The notes: generated by a model not told the origin, from the letters alone. Counted from the first letter of the stretch, positions 24,541 to 38,700 are shown. The stretch: DNA of 64,000 nt from Strongylocentrotus purpuratus (GCF_000002235.5 NW_022145605.1:30739274-30803273); one strand, 5' to 3'. A program made the numbers and translations.

Positions 24541-24705
24541 ATTTTTTCACAAAAGAAAAAATTGTAACAAGTGAATGGAATAACTGTTATTGAGGTACTG
24601 AATAAAGACGTATTCATCAAATGTGATTGCATTTCAAAAAGTGCTCATTCGTACGCCCTAGCGTCGTGCGCACCCGCTCATACACGAGCTATAAATATGT
24701 ACAGG

Positions 24706-25690
24706 AGTATTACTTGAGAGGTTCTGGTTCAAACTATGCCATCGCCGGAGTCACTGAGACCCATAGTTTTTTTTATCAATACCTCGAACAGAAGGCAAAA
24801 TATATTTGTTTTATATCAACATCAACAATTTATAATCAAGTGGAATAACTCACCTTTGTATTTGCTCCTGACTGGAGGTTTCCAACAGGTTTTCAAACAT
24901 ATTTATGTATATATCCATTTCGATCTATTGGTAAAAAAATCACAACACAGCCATTAAGATGATACTGTTGTGAATAAAGATTTTGCTGGTTCATATCAAT
25001 CTTCATAGTTCCAAAGATCATATTTTGATGCTACTGTCGTTTCGGAAATCGCTGGTGGGATTTCTTGCAGGGGGAGGGCTAAACCTTTAAAACACGCTGA
25101 AGCTGACTATCTGTGAAGTCGAAGATGAATTTAGAAAGAGTTACAAATTTTCACGCCTTGTTTGCTAAATAGTAGGCGTACGAACATAGTTTGTGATTGA
25201 TGTTTCGGAACAATGGCCTGGAACGGACATGATGTCCCTCGATGCTTGCCCTGCATGCCGCCTGCATGGTCCAGCAAAGTAAAACTTGTTTTGCCTGCAA
25301 GGAGTGGTTGATGTTGTGCTTTGTGCAACCAGCGGCTTGACAAAATGTTGACAAATGAAAGCTGGCGCTATACAGGTACAGCAGTAGTGCAGCACAGTTT
25401 ATTTGACTGCGGCTCAGCTAGATTGCACGGCGTGAGCGCTGTGACATATATTGGGAGTTGCCCACTGGAGGCATCTGAAATCCTGTATATCGTTGAATTT
25501 TCAACTGCCTTCAACACTGTCTTGAGAGGTTCTGGTTAAAAGTAGGCGCAAAAGTGACTCCAATAGTACTCTTTGCTGAGGGGCGTAGTCCCGAAGCAAA
25601 TGGTACTATCAGAGTCGCCGAGGCCCACAGTTTCAATCAGTTCCTCGAAAAAAGGGCATGGCATATTTGTTTTAAATCCTGCATCGAAAT
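24706..25690. repeat. Unclassified block bounded by a diverged direct repeat
   Basis: Segments 24706-24810 and 25515-25685 share CTTGAGAGGTTCTGGTT, a GAGTC...GAGxCCxxAGTTT core and an AAxATATTTGTTTTA end, in the same orientation, about 800 bp apart. Between them (25080-25510) lies less AT-rich sequence with short overlapping open frames. I do not recognise any protein family. Confidence 0.5.
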
Positions 25691-25699
25691 TGTAAAAAA

Positions 25700-27450
25700 A
25701 AGACACACACACAAAAAAAAAATATATGTATTGAAATTTCAACAAATTAAAATTTCAAAAATTACAATTTCTATTAAAAAGAATTAAAAATATAAGAAAG
25801 ATACTAAATTACGATTAGGAAAAAGGGCAACTCCCAAATAGTACTTCTCTCCCAAATAGTACTTTTTCAGAGCAACCTTAAAATAGTTGAAATACGTCTG
25901 GCCACGTGACGAGCTCTCAGCCAACCAAAAGCCAATCAATTTTTGATACATGATATAATACATTTTAAGAGCAACAGTCTATTGAGATTAGTTCAGGATC
26001 GATATAGACTATTAAAGTAAATACGTAATAAGCTGGCCCTACAAGCTAAGATGAGCATCAACACAACTTCCGAAAGTCCTTAAACTACCCCTCGTTTGTT
26101 CCAACAACTTCACTCACACGTCACACTTTCCTCTCACTCCCCATCTCATTCCAGCACCCCTCTTTCCAACCTCATACTCTCTCTCCCACACCCCTTTCTC
26201 CGTGTCTAACACAGCCGCCATGCATACTTTGAAAGAGAGGCGAGTTTTAATAGCAAATAAAAAACTAGTTATGAAACAGTTCAGGTGAATGGAATAGGAC
26301 TAAGTGTAAGTTTATTGCTCGACATTGAGAACACCACATAGGACATAAAATATGAATCATGAAACTGATTTGCTTATCCAACCTCTATAATAACTTCTTT
26401 AGTGTGAAAGCAGAAAAAAATGTAGCGTCATAGCATCCCACAGAACTTGTTTTCCTCAAAAAAATCACTCATGCATGTCCGTTCAGGAGCCATTTTGTCA
26501 ATTCTTGGTCCATTTCCATGCCTTTCTTTCAGCCTACCTGTCTCTGCTATCCTAGTTGATAATTATTACTTCTCCAAAATTTGTCTAGATAGTCCTTAAA
26601 ATAACAATCGAAAAGAAATTGTGCATACTTTCGTAGATTTGTACGTAACTTCTACCCTCTGATTACTTCGAAAAAACACATTTGCAAACTCAATTGTCAG
26701 ACATTTCCGACATGAACAGATCCTGGAAACGGGACTGCATTATTTCTTATAAGCATTGTTTATACATGAACCACTATGACATTTTTGTTATTCATTAAGA
26801 AATAAATCAAAATTCGGTTTATTATTAATGCAATGATATACCTGTACAGTAATTATTAATGATAATTCGGTAATTAAATTTCTCTTGTTAGCTTCATTAC
26901 GTATGACATGGCTACCCACTATCATGGTAAAAATAAAAATTTCAATCATTAACACCGATCTAATAATAAGCATCAACCACACAGCATTCAAAGAAACGAA
27001 TTTGTTTACTTCTTTATTTCTTCCTAACAAAACTATTAGACTACAATTTTACATGTTAAGCAAAATATGGTGCTTTGGAAAATAGAACTTTAATTTTCAT
27101 ACTTTCTTAGAAAAAGCTGCTATTTTTATTACAGGTTTTCCGACTAATTTCGATGCTTTTTCAGTCCATTTGATAAAACGTTCATTCAATAGGCCATTTT
27201 CGTAATGTCATCAGATTTAATGCATAAGTTTTGGTTAGGTGCCTCATTACGAATTATTGCATTTACCTGTTACAAACAAATGTGTTTCAAGAGCCAGAAT
27301 TCAAACTTCATACATAAGTCGTTACTAGGTAGGACAAATGTTGACTTGCTGACCTACCTAACAACACAAAATAGGACAATAAATTAGATAGGTAAATTTG
27401 CGAAATTGGCCGGAAAACCCATGACATAATTAGCAACCTTTTATACACGT
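25700..27450. other. No recognisable gene
   Basis: AT-rich sequence with only short chance frames. I saw no splice-bordered exon or terminal repeats. Confidence 0.4.
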
Positions 27451-27453
27451 ACA

Positions 27454-28524
27454 TATAGCTCCGTTTAGTCTTATTTGAGAACACCCCCTAGCGGCAGAGT
27501 CCAGCTGCCTAACATGTACTTTAGCGTATGGACTTTTACACACAAAAAAAATCGTTAACAATTCTTTTTTTGTTTAAACGAAAAGCACATCCACCTCGAC
27601 GCTTAAATATCTACTTATATAACTATAAAATCTTAAATAAACGCTGTTTGGGAAGAATTATTGCCGACGGGGGGGGGGGGGGGTGGTGGAGATAGTGGTA
27701 TCTTGGTTCGTACATATTCATTTTTTTTGTATACTTGTGTTCTTGTTTTTTTTTGTGTGTGTTTTTTTAATATTTCATATGTTATGATATGTGTTATGTT
27801 ATACTTGTACATGTAATTTTTATATTGCGCATGGACCTACAGAAGAACAGCCTTTGGCTGAAGTTGGTGCCGTACGAAAATTAATAAACTGAACTGAAAA
27901 TGAAATGAACGTACGTTATCACTAGCTCTTTCATTGGAACCCTCATGTCCAATTGACTTTTGAAAGTTCACCCACCGTAAATTGATCAAAATAGGCTGCA
28001 AGCTCGCCATTGCCTATATAACACATGTACAACAAGTCGAACTTTGGACTCAATTTGCCATGCGATTGTAAGGTTATAAGTGAAGCACACGAAGGATAAG
28101 AAGCATCAATTATCACAGATCAGTTCTGATTTGTTCAATATGTCATTTCATCCACCCCACCGTAATTTTTCCATTTAGTATAGGCATGCATTTTGCCGAG
28201 GTGAGTAAAAATATGAATATTCATGAACACCATGGACTATTCGATTATTAACAGAGAGATGCAATTGGGCACCACATCAAACTCGCCTACTTTCAGTCAA
28301 GTACTTCATTGTATTATGTAGTTTGGCAGGTTTATTTTACTGTTTAATTATCAGATATCAATGATAGTTTAAAGATATGGAAAGATTCTTGTATTTTATA
28401 TTTAGCAAAGGAATCTCACATACAAAATCACTATCAAGTGTAGTCTGATCCGCCGATTGACGTCTGATTTATATAAGAACTAGCCTAAGTTTGTGCCGTC
28501 AAAAATGAGACAACCGAAGCAATA
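27454..28524 (+). mobile_element. Inverted-repeat element R, copy 1
   Basis: The left end TAGCTCCGTTTAGTCTTATT is an imperfect complement of the right end AAAATGAGACAACCGAAGCA. The same element recurs at 54752-56643 (plus) and 47839-48174 (minus), sharing GAATATTCATGA, CCATGGACTATTCG and CGCCGATTG. TA-rich flanks suggest a TA target. It has no open frame, so it is non-autonomous. Confidence 0.7.
27602..27911 (+). mobile_element. LINE 3' end inserted in element R
   Basis: Element R copy 2 reads straight from CCACCCCGACG into TACGTTATCACTAGC. Here the two are separated by 310 bp that end in AATAAACTGAACTGAAAATG, a LINE-type 3' tail. A G homopolymer at 27670-27682 may be poorly resolved. Confidence 0.6.
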
Positions 28525-30042
28525 TGGGCACAACATGCACAAGAAGAAAACAAAATCTTCATTAACAAGGATTTTTCAATATTTTTGCATAACGCGATTG
28601 TTATTTTGTTCGGTTCCCCCTAGCACAACATTTTAAACAGCCAAAAATTATAAATAATCCGATTTAACCTCAACAACATAAACAACACCACACCATCGAC
28701 TCTCAGATCAATATCGCTTTACATAGCTAACTATAAATTTATATATCAAATGGTAATAAGACTCCACGTTTTATTATTATTATTATCATTATTTATTCGG
28801 CAATTCACAAGAAATATAACGATGTGAATATGAGTAAACAAACATTACGAGAATGTCAATTATAAATGCACAATCTTCCTGGAGGTCTATTGAGTGTATC
28901 AGTTGGCTGCCAGGGAAGAGGAAAGCAAACTTAATCACTGTAACCTAATGGTTCCTCTTCCCGACCAACTGGTCCACCCAGAAGACCTGCAAAATATAGC
29001 ATGAAGGTAATAGAATGTATTGCATTTCATTAAAAACAGCTAACAAAGACAAGGCACAAGGAGGAAATCAACGTTTTATTTATTTTTTGTTTTTTGATGA
29101 CACTAGGTCATGACACGATACTAAACATAAACATGAGGAATTAATTCTGACTTAAAAACTATTGCATGAAATGTCAAGTAGGTAAACTGAAACCATGTAG
29201 TATAAAACTGAGAAAAGAACAAAATATGAGAACATGTAGTAGCGCAATGACAAGAATGTCTAAAATCATACAGGTTGACCGGTATATAGAAGTTTAAAAA
29301 ACATGGTATAGGAAGTAAATATAAACATAGGCTTAGAAGGCTTCAGGCGAGTAATTAAAGACACTAGGAGAACGAATACATTAAAGAAAAAATACTTCAT
29401 ATTTTATATTATAGTATACAAACAATTTATAAAGAAACTCCGTTGAAAATATCCAGAAGATGTTTAAAGACTGGAGAAAAAAAAAGACTCCAGAGACATA
29501 ACAATGATTAAATCAAAATTATAGTTTCGGCTCAGAAATGTTATAGAGAAGTAGACAAATAAATGATTACAAAACATACCGTAATTATTACGTTAACCTT
29601 TCGTCAATTGAATTAAACAACAAATTCAAAAGAAAAAGTTAATCAAAGAACTCAAACTGAATAAAAACGCTAAATAATTAAACCTCCAATCAAAATCATG
29701 AAAAGATTACCGTACAAACAACTACTGCATAACACTAATTGCAACAAATATGATGTTCTTTATGATACAATGTCTTTATTCGCTTTCTAAAGACTTTGGA
29801 AATATTGTCACAAGTAAGCATCATCACCGCATAGTGAATTTAATTAAACAAATCCTTTTAGGTAGGCCTACCAACTTATATAGTAAATCCGGGTGTTGCG
29901 TGACAAATGTAGATCAATGTCTTTAAAGAGGACATCATTGCTTTGTAGGAGCTCGTACCCGCAACCTTCATATGCTCAATCACGTATTTGAGGTACTCAT
30001 TAAGGGCACCTCTTATAAGGACGTGGTGTTACTGCTTAGGCC
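28525..30042. other. 3' flank of receptor copy B; possible 3' UTR
   Basis: AT-rich sequence downstream of the stop codon (the gene reads leftwards). Minus-strand AATAAA-type signals are possible near 29065-29080. Apart from the hairpin at 28876-28990, I see no feature. Confidence 0.4.
28876..28990. repeat. Imperfect hairpin / possible 3' exon
   Basis: Arms at about 28878-28922 and 28951-28990 are inverted copies with a shared GGGAAGAGGAA core and a loop of about 28 nt. On the minus strand the right arm begins after TTTTGCAG and one frame reads LLGGPVGREEEPLGYSD before a stop at 28931. This could be an alternative last exon, but its phase does not match the phase-0 donors upstream. The hairpin is the safer statement. 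Confidence 0.45.
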
Positions 30043-30141
30043 TTAGGTTGAGTGACTAGAGACACCGGCTTGGTTTTGTGTTGGACCTACTGGAGCTGGA
30101 GCGACTCGGATCAACCTCATACCAGGCTTAGCTGCACTTCC
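30043..30141 (-). CDS. Copy B last exon: cytoplasmic tail and stop
   Basis: The acceptor is TTTTGTCAG. It encodes GSAAKPGMRLIRVAPAPVGP, then 12 more residues ending VSSHST and TAA. Phase 0 matches the preceding donor. Composition (Pro, Ser, Gln) suits a disordered tail. This is the natural terminal exon, although an alternative further 3' cannot be excluded. Confidence 0.75.
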   Translation of the reverse strand, partial: GSAAKPGMRLIRVAPAPVGPTQNQAGVSSHST

Positions 30142-33100
30142 CTGACAAAACAAGATGGTAGATAACAAAACAAAAATGGTAGAAAACAAAACAAAATTGT
30201 AGATAACAAAACAAAATGGTAGAAAACATAAATAAAATAAAAAAGAAATATCTCCCCCCTCCCCCGCCAAAAAAAGAAGAAGAAGAAGAGAGGTAGAAAG
30301 TAACCATATATGATTGCAATAAAAATTAAAATGCATATTATTAGATCCTGAATACTAAAACAATAATAATACTATAAAAGAACACGACACCTCTACACAC
30401 GTTTGTTTGTGGATATAACAATTTTACATTTGAATGTAGCCAACATATTTTTTCATATGAATCAACCATACAATGCCAATTTTCACACATTCAATTTGGG
30501 GAGCAGCATTTCACTTGACAAACGCCTTTGTTATACAAAACGTCGTTATTCATTCGCCCCAACAAACTCATGAGAGAAGTGTCATAAGACAATGTGGCCG
30601 TGTCATTTCAGTTAACATTGTACAAAGATTCTCATACCAGCACAATAATAATTCACGCGAAAGATAACATTTCGAGGCTCATGAATAAGATTGATGAGAC
30701 TTTAAATTTCCCAATATTTTCCCCTCTTTCTTGCACTTTCAGTTAACACTGTAAAAACAAAGATTCTCATACCAGCACACCAATTCTTGCGAAAAATAAC
30801 ATTTTGAGGCTCATGAAAAAACATAAATCAGACTAAAATTTTCCCAGTATTATTTCCCACTTGCTAGCATCATCACGTATTACAGACGCCCCCCCCCCCA
30901 GAAAAAAAAAATACAAATTATGTTCGATGCGCGATTTGTTCGAATCAGAATCGAGCGGTTACACACATGCGCGTACAAAAACACTTGGCAGATATATGCT
31001 ATTATTGCAATAGAAAGAAAAAAATATAATTATTGCATAATTAGATAAAGTGTAAAATTAAACTTCATTTACTTCAGTTGTTGAAACTGTACTGGGATTG
31101 GTGATCGAAGCCCTGCTTTCACGAGATTTGCGAACATGCTCTCTGATGGCGTTTCGAACCTGTTGTAATAATACAAAATCACAATAATAGAGACTCTCTG
31201 TTTGATTTCATGTTAAAGCCTAAATCGGAAGCGCCATATCATGTGCACTGTCTGTCTTGCCTGTTTCGAGGAGTTGCACATATTTACTGTTGACTATCGG
31301 ACACTTGCAGTTTTGAAGAATTTCTTTCTTTAAATAGGCGGTTGGGAGATCAATATTCGAATATTATTTTTTATATAGCCTACTTATAATACAAAATCCA
31401 CGATGAAATTAACTTGCCTTTATACACTAAACACGAATTACAAGCAGAATATTGTGGGGCGTAAGGTTTACACTTTTGCCTTTTGCATCATAGCTATCCT
31501 TTCTCTACGATAAGGCCCATCTTTACTTCTTTACAGAGCAAATTCCCCGAAATAAAATTGTCTTGAATGTCTGATGCCAGCTATGATTTCATTACATACC
31601 TCCGAATTGAGAAAGCAATAGAGCCATGCGACGAAGAACCCCTGCAAGGATACAACAGAAATTATCTACGTTAGTACGATACATGCACAACCCTCATCTT
31701 AGATATGAACGTCTCGTAGTAGTAAAACAAAATTGAAAAATACAAGTAAAAATGTTGAAGACACATATGCCCGTGCATGGTTAGAATCGTATTTGAGTAC
31801 TGAGCAGACCATTACATTAAGAAGGCAGAAATTATCTAGGACATAATGTGCGTTGATTGCCTGTGAGGCTTTTGAAAATAACAAACGAAAAATTCTTGTC
31901 AGATGGACAATCATTGCACACAAACATGGTACGGCACTACACAAATTAGTAGGATCAAACTTTGGTCCAAAGATATGATATATTTGGTTATTTGGAATTT
32001 GAGAGAAATGACGTAACATTTTCAACATGATATTTTCTCTTATTGTGAAATGGTATGTTGAATATTTCAAATTATTTGTTTTCACTTCTACAGAGCCAAA
32101 GAGCTCAACCTTCTCTTGAAAGAAAAAGGTAGGGTTATCTTCGTTTCATCGGCCTCGCCCTCTCTCTCTTTCTTTTAGTGCTCATTTTTTTACATTAGAA
32201 ATCAAAATCATCATAACACTGACATCATAGTGATTACTACGCCAAGTTATCTCTGATAACCTATATAAGATACCTGAAGAGAATTGAGCAGGTTGAAGGT
32301 GTATTCCAAAGCCTTGACGTGAGGGAAAACTGCCACTACAGGTGTCAATATCCAAGCGATACCAAGCAGGGGGAAGAGCAACAAAGTGCTCCGAAGTCCA
32401 GCTCTGAAAAGTAGTGACAAAATAATTTACACAGTGATTTTACATATATATATTACAAAAAACCATCGGAACCCACCTATCCAAATCGAGACCCAAGTTT
32501 AAGACCATATCCGAACTGAAAAATGAAATGGATGAATTATATATCAGCGGAAAACTTATAAGCAACAGATTACAATAATATCAATTATATGCAATTTTAG
32601 TGTCTGTCAGATGAGTATGAGCTCTCTGAAAACTCGAAAACTAAAGCTTTGAAAATCGGAAGATATCGCACTAAAAAACTTGCCATCGACTTTATGATAT
32701 CATTTTATGCAGAGTACGCCTATTCACAATGGCTTTGCATTAATTAAGCCTCAGCAATAAAGGTGAACACATGGGTTGCACATGTTATGTCGTCACTGTA
32801 ATTTCGGAAAATTTGACCCCTGTTGACCCTTAATTTGGAGGGGTGTGAAAAATGAGGTTATAATTTACTTTTGTGCAATAATGAAAGATAAGTTTATATT
32901 CTACATTCATTCAGTTTTCCGTTTATATCAAGTTGTATTTTCATCGGATAAGGTCTTTCAAATAGTACCCACACACACCTATCGAAACCCACGCACCCGC
33001 ACATATGCTAACCCACACACATATATCCAAAACCACACACACATACACACCAGGCACGTAGCCAGAGTTCGATGTTTGGGGGGCACATACATGTAATCGA

Positions 33101-35384
33101 TCGAGGTAAAAAAAAGGGATCTAAAAAAGTTCAACCGATCTTGGAAATTTAAGGGGGCGCGTGCCCCCCCCCGTGCCCCCCGTGGCTTCGTGCCTGATAC
33201 ACACTCACACACACACAAACCGACTCACACCCTTCCAAACCCACACACATGAATCTACAAACACACTCACACACATTCGTCAACCCCTAATGAGCCAATA
33301 TCCAATGTATATCAAGCAATCCGAGGAGAAACGGAGGGCTCCAAAGATCAGCTCTGAATAAAAACAAAATGATTTGGCAAAATTACATGAAGAAAGAATT
33401 CAAAACTGAATATAGAGGCGTAAGCCTGCGTTCATAATAATTCATAAGTAAGTATACATAATTTAGAGGATTTACTCCGAAAAAAACATTTACGTAATCG
33501 AGACAAAAGGTAACGCACGAACATATCGTAAATGAAAACATTTCTTAAAATGTAATTAGGTTATTACTTGATTTGCTTGATCTTATCGTTGTCAAGTTGA
33601 CCTCGAGATGCAGACACAACTGTCTTTACAACCAGTAGGAGAATAACTACGTTGACCTAGAAGTGTAAAATAAATTAAACATTTTAGATAATTTTCCTGC
33701 TAATGATAAAATTATAATAAATATATATATATGTATTATTGCAGACACAAGGCAAGCTTCTAACGTTGAATTTTTAGTATTAAGGACTGTTAACTTGTTT
33801 TTCTTTTGCCGACGATCATGCTTAGGATAAAATTGTATTCAGATATCACGATGCGACGATATAAAAAAAACGTAGGCCTCAAAATTCAAAACATGCATAA
33901 AATATAAAAATGAACGAGATTTATATTTCGATTAAATATATGCCTTTTTTCCTTTGAAAAATCTCCTTTACTCACTGAGCAATAAGTGTTGCAATCAAAC
34001 AGAGATAACGAGCATTTTGCTACATTGAAGTTCTATTTCATAATGTAAACTCATGGTTTCAAGTGCGCATTTGCAGTACATACATACATACATACAATTG
34101 TCTTTTATATAGCGCAACATCCACAGTTTGTTTTTTACGTAGTACATATAAAAAAAAGGCGGGGTAAAATATAAAAAAAATTGTTATTTGAAAAGTTGCA
34201 GCTGTTGATTGAAAGAGCTGCTTAGTTTCAATTGAGAGGAAAATTGTAGACTTTGTTTAAGAGTGCTGTATTTGTACACTTTAAAATGCAAAGTTGAACC
34301 ATTATAAAAGGGAGCCATAATTTTACGATTTATTAGCTGCTATTTTCTGTTGGAGTGCAAACTGTTATAGGGCCCCGCTCACAAGCTTAGCTTCTAAAGG
34401 GGTCCTAAAACCATTCAGTTAATGATGTAATCAAGTTAGAATATGTTGATTGATGTACTATTACCAGTCTCTTTTTATGTCACAGATTATGTCATGCTTT
34501 GTGTGGTTTTGAATAAAATGAACTGAACTGAACTGAAACGTGAGCCCTATTTGAGAGTGCAGCTGCTATATGTTTGTTTGAAACGTAAAAGGACAACCAA
34601 CCCTTGTAATAACTTTACTTGTATAATGACAGAAAATATGAGAAACTGAATGGCTAAAGTGATATAAATTAAACCAATAAGATAGGAATTATTAATGTAT
34701 GAAATATGATATTAATCAATCTATGCAAATCTCAAATTCGATATTTCTTCCCTGGATTGTGACGTAGCATTTAAAAACTCACTCATTAGTCGTGTAAACA
34801 AAATTAAAATCAATTTCTGTTTTTTGTGTGTGTGTCAGGTACCTTTTCCTTTGGGGCACTAGTCAAAATATATCATGGGTTACATACTCTTTATCATACA
34901 CAAATGAAATAAATTGACACTTTAGAAACTTTTCGTATTGAAAAAATAGAGGAAAATTATCCGCCACTACACCACAGTGACATGACTGCTTTGGCCATTT
35001 TAAACTTCCAATGCGTCTAGCGATAACAACTTTAAAATATCAAGACTTTCTTCTTTTTCGTTCGATTTCTTACAAACTTTTACCGGTCTGGATCTCTGAT
35101 ATGTTTCCATTACTTTATACTAGTTGTATTTTGAGGTTGGATATTTCTTTAAAATCTATAGTGAAGAACGTGGTGCCAAACAACAAGATAATGTGGAAAA
35201 CATTATTCTAATCTTCTCTTATCGGTATTTTGGAGGAAATTACCCAAATCATCTTTAAAGGTTAATCATGATACTAATATCTAGGCTTTTCAAGCTTCCG
35301 TACGACCCAAAATAAAAAGTAAAGAATAAAAACACCGCATACTAAACCCCCCCCCCCCCAAAAAAAAAAAAATAATAATAATAA

Positions 35385-35439
<55 letters not shown>

Positions 35440-35688
35440 TAAATAAAAAATTAACAGATCGCACACTATAACGAGTTTCTTACGAGTACGATTGCTATAG
35501 CCGGGCCAGTGAATGCCCAGATTGTCCCATCTGTTGGATTCAGCCAGCAACTGTATTTTAAATTGGAAGATAAAGATAAAACTTTTACTTCAATTATGCA
35601 AAGTTTAAATTGATTGCTTTATTTTGGGTACCTTTGTAAATATTTGTCACTTGAACTATAATATTACAAGGCAACTGATTTCCGTGGA

Positions 35689-35727
<39 letters not shown>

Positions 35728-38700
35728 ATAATAATAGTTTTTTCAATAAATTATACTCACCTTCGTTCATAGCCATAGCTTTGATGCTTTAGGCCTCCAG
35801 TTATGATGAGTATCACGGCTGGACCACCTTCAAAAGAAGGAAATAGTATGGTATATTGCAAATGGCGGATGTGATACTTTGATTATATACATGTAGGTTA
35901 AATTAAAGCCAAACTATATTACTTTAACAACCAAATCACTTTAAAGATTCATTATTAGCTTAGTTTTAAGTAGCAGTGGGTATTGATTTGCCTCTAGCAG
36001 CGTTGTCTAGTAAAACCGTCTTTCATTTGAACTTACCCCACCGTAAAATGCCATAAAACAGATTCGAATATCTGAATTGTACAGTGCGTCCCAGAAGAAA
36101 TAAAACCGAGAGTTATCAATGTTTTATCATAAAGTAATGACAATTATATTTAATAATTGACACATATTTGTAAAGCTTAGACCTTCCTCTTTCTTTTGAT
36201 GCAACTCGTATAATGCATATTTCACGCATGAGGGATTAAAACAATTTAAAGACAGAGAGTACCAAAAGGTCGTTTGGCGGGCGGTATCTGAATTCCAAAG
36301 AGAAAATAGTTTTCTAGAAAGTTCATTTTCTGTTTATTAAAATGACACCTCGATCGGAAGAAGTTATGCTACGTTTACACTATGTTCCCGGCGGCCACGG
36401 CAGCCCCGTTTGCCCGAAACGAAGTGCGCCGTGAGATTTAGACCAATTTTATCTCTGGATTCAAGTTTTGTTAAGGCCCGGTCAATCAGAGGAGACGAAT
36501 GGAGAACGCACGGCCAGCGCATTAGAAATTTGCAATTTTGGCCAGTGCGTTGTCGTGCGCCCAACTTTTCTCGAAGCTACAACGAGCTTGACACCATGTG
36601 CATAGCGTGTTGATAGCGCCCTGAGCGCATACAAGGCGCATACAGACCGTACACACAGCGCACGTGATAATAACTTCCACGAATCCACAGCGTGTTGCTA
36701 GCGCGCTGGACGAATGGTCCACGCATGCACCGCGTTCTCAACAAAGGTGGTCACACATAGACGACGCACGGCCGGCGCATTGGAAATCGGAAAAAGGCCG
36801 CGTGTCTAAAGGCCCGGTCACACAGAGGGGACGCGTGGGGAACGCACGGCCAGCGCATTGGAAATTTGCAATTTTGGACAGTGCGTTGTCGTGCGCCCAA
36901 CTTTTGTCGAAGCTACAGCGAACTGACACCAAATGCATAGCGTGTTGCTAGCGCGCTGAGCGCAAACAGGGCGCATACAGTGCGCATCCAGACCGTACAC
37001 AGAGCGCACATGATAACAACTTCCTAGAATGCACAGCGTGTTGCTAGCGCGCTGGACGAATGGTCCACGCATGCACCGCGTTCTCAACAGAGGTGGTCAC
37101 ACATAGACGACGCACGGCCCGCTCATTGGAAATCGGAAAAGGCCGTGTGCCTAACTTTTGTCATGATTTTGGAAAAGCTAGCCAGCTGACACAAAATGCA
37201 CAGCGTGTAGCTAGCGCGCTGTGCGTATACAGGGCGTGTGCTCCACGTATGTCTGGCGAAGGTCTAGCGCGCTCCACGCATGTCTGGCGTGCCTTTGGCG
37301 TGTACAAATCCCGACGCACACAGCGAATGACGACGAATGCATAGCATGGGTCCAGCGCGCTCGACGAACGAGTAACGAATGATGACGCACGCCTAGCGAA
37401 CGACAACGCACTGGCCCAAATTGTAAATTTGCAATGCACTGGCCGTGCGTCAGCCAAGTTTTCTGACGGTCTACCACGGTATCCGTGAAGGGTCGTGAGG
37501 GGGGGGGGGGGAGGGGATGCTGAGTCCCGGAGGCTCCAAGGCGCACTACGGTTCGGCCCGCGTTCTACAACGGATGCCAGACCGTTCCCTCCCGGCTCGT
37601 CACGTTCTGATGGGTTACCTCACGTTCTGATGGGGTCCCTCACGTTTCTCACTTTCTGATCAAGTTCTGACACATTTTTCACGTTCTGTCAAGGCTTTCT
37701 ACGGATGAAACGTGGACGCCGGGGAGCTTTGGAGCACGATTATGCCCACGGTATAAAAAGAAGCACTACTGGTGGTGGTGGTGGTGGTGGTGCAGGACGG
37801 AGGGCCTTCGAACGTCTTGGCTTCTTTGGTGGCATAGCTTGACCTTGTTTCTTCGTTTTATAGATGCAGTAATGTGTCGTCGATTGCTCAGGCTTGAATG
37901 GAGCTCCTGCCGCGCTAGTCTTGTATATACTGCCTCCCGACCGCGTGCGCCGTGTCAGATCGAACGCAACGCGCCACGCCCGTAAACCGTCAGACGCCGG
38001 GCTGCGCAGTGATTAAACGCGATAAAAAAAGCTACCATACACCCTGGCCTGCCGTGAGATTCCTTGAAAACCGTGGCAAAACGTGGCAAAACGTGGCAAA
38101 ACGGGACGAAATGCGCAGCAACTATGAAGGAACTGTGACAAAACGTGCACCAAACGTGGCAGAACGTGGCAAAACTTAAAAAGACCGTAAGATGCCAGGG
38201 AATATGCGGGCCCCCGTCCCGTGACTGCCGTGGCAAATTTTTTGACAGTTTAAAATCTGACACGGTATCCACGGCAATCACGGCCTGTCACGTTTGCCCA
38301 TACGGTCCCCCGCGTTGTGTCACGTCAATCCCGTTTCGTCCACGGTGGCCTGAAACATGATTGCCGTGGCCGCCGGGAACATAGTGTAACGTAGCATTAA
38401 CCAGTTGACTTTAAAGTAATGCTTGCATTTCCATTATTTGATTGAACGAATTCGTTTTTTACTGGCTCCCTGCCGTAGCAACAAACAGAGTTGACCAAGG
38501 ACTTAACTCCGTTACCTTAACCATCAGCCACGCATCAAGTCTTTCGTCTTTTTTGTGCATGGCTGATCGTCAACGAAACGGAGTTAAGTTTTTAATGCAG
38601 AATGCAGAGTTTGATGTAGAAATATGGCACCATATAAATGATGTGAGTGATAATCATCAACTTACCCCATCCTAAGATTCCATAAACCCAAGTTCGAGGA

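Noticed and set aside
36364-38360. Cluster of short frames in the GC-rich block between the TM3 and TM4 exons, at first suggestive of a separate gene or foreign DNA
   Set aside because: The block has clear terminal inverted repeats and TTA flanks and contains internal repeats; the frames overlap on both strands and carry no domain.
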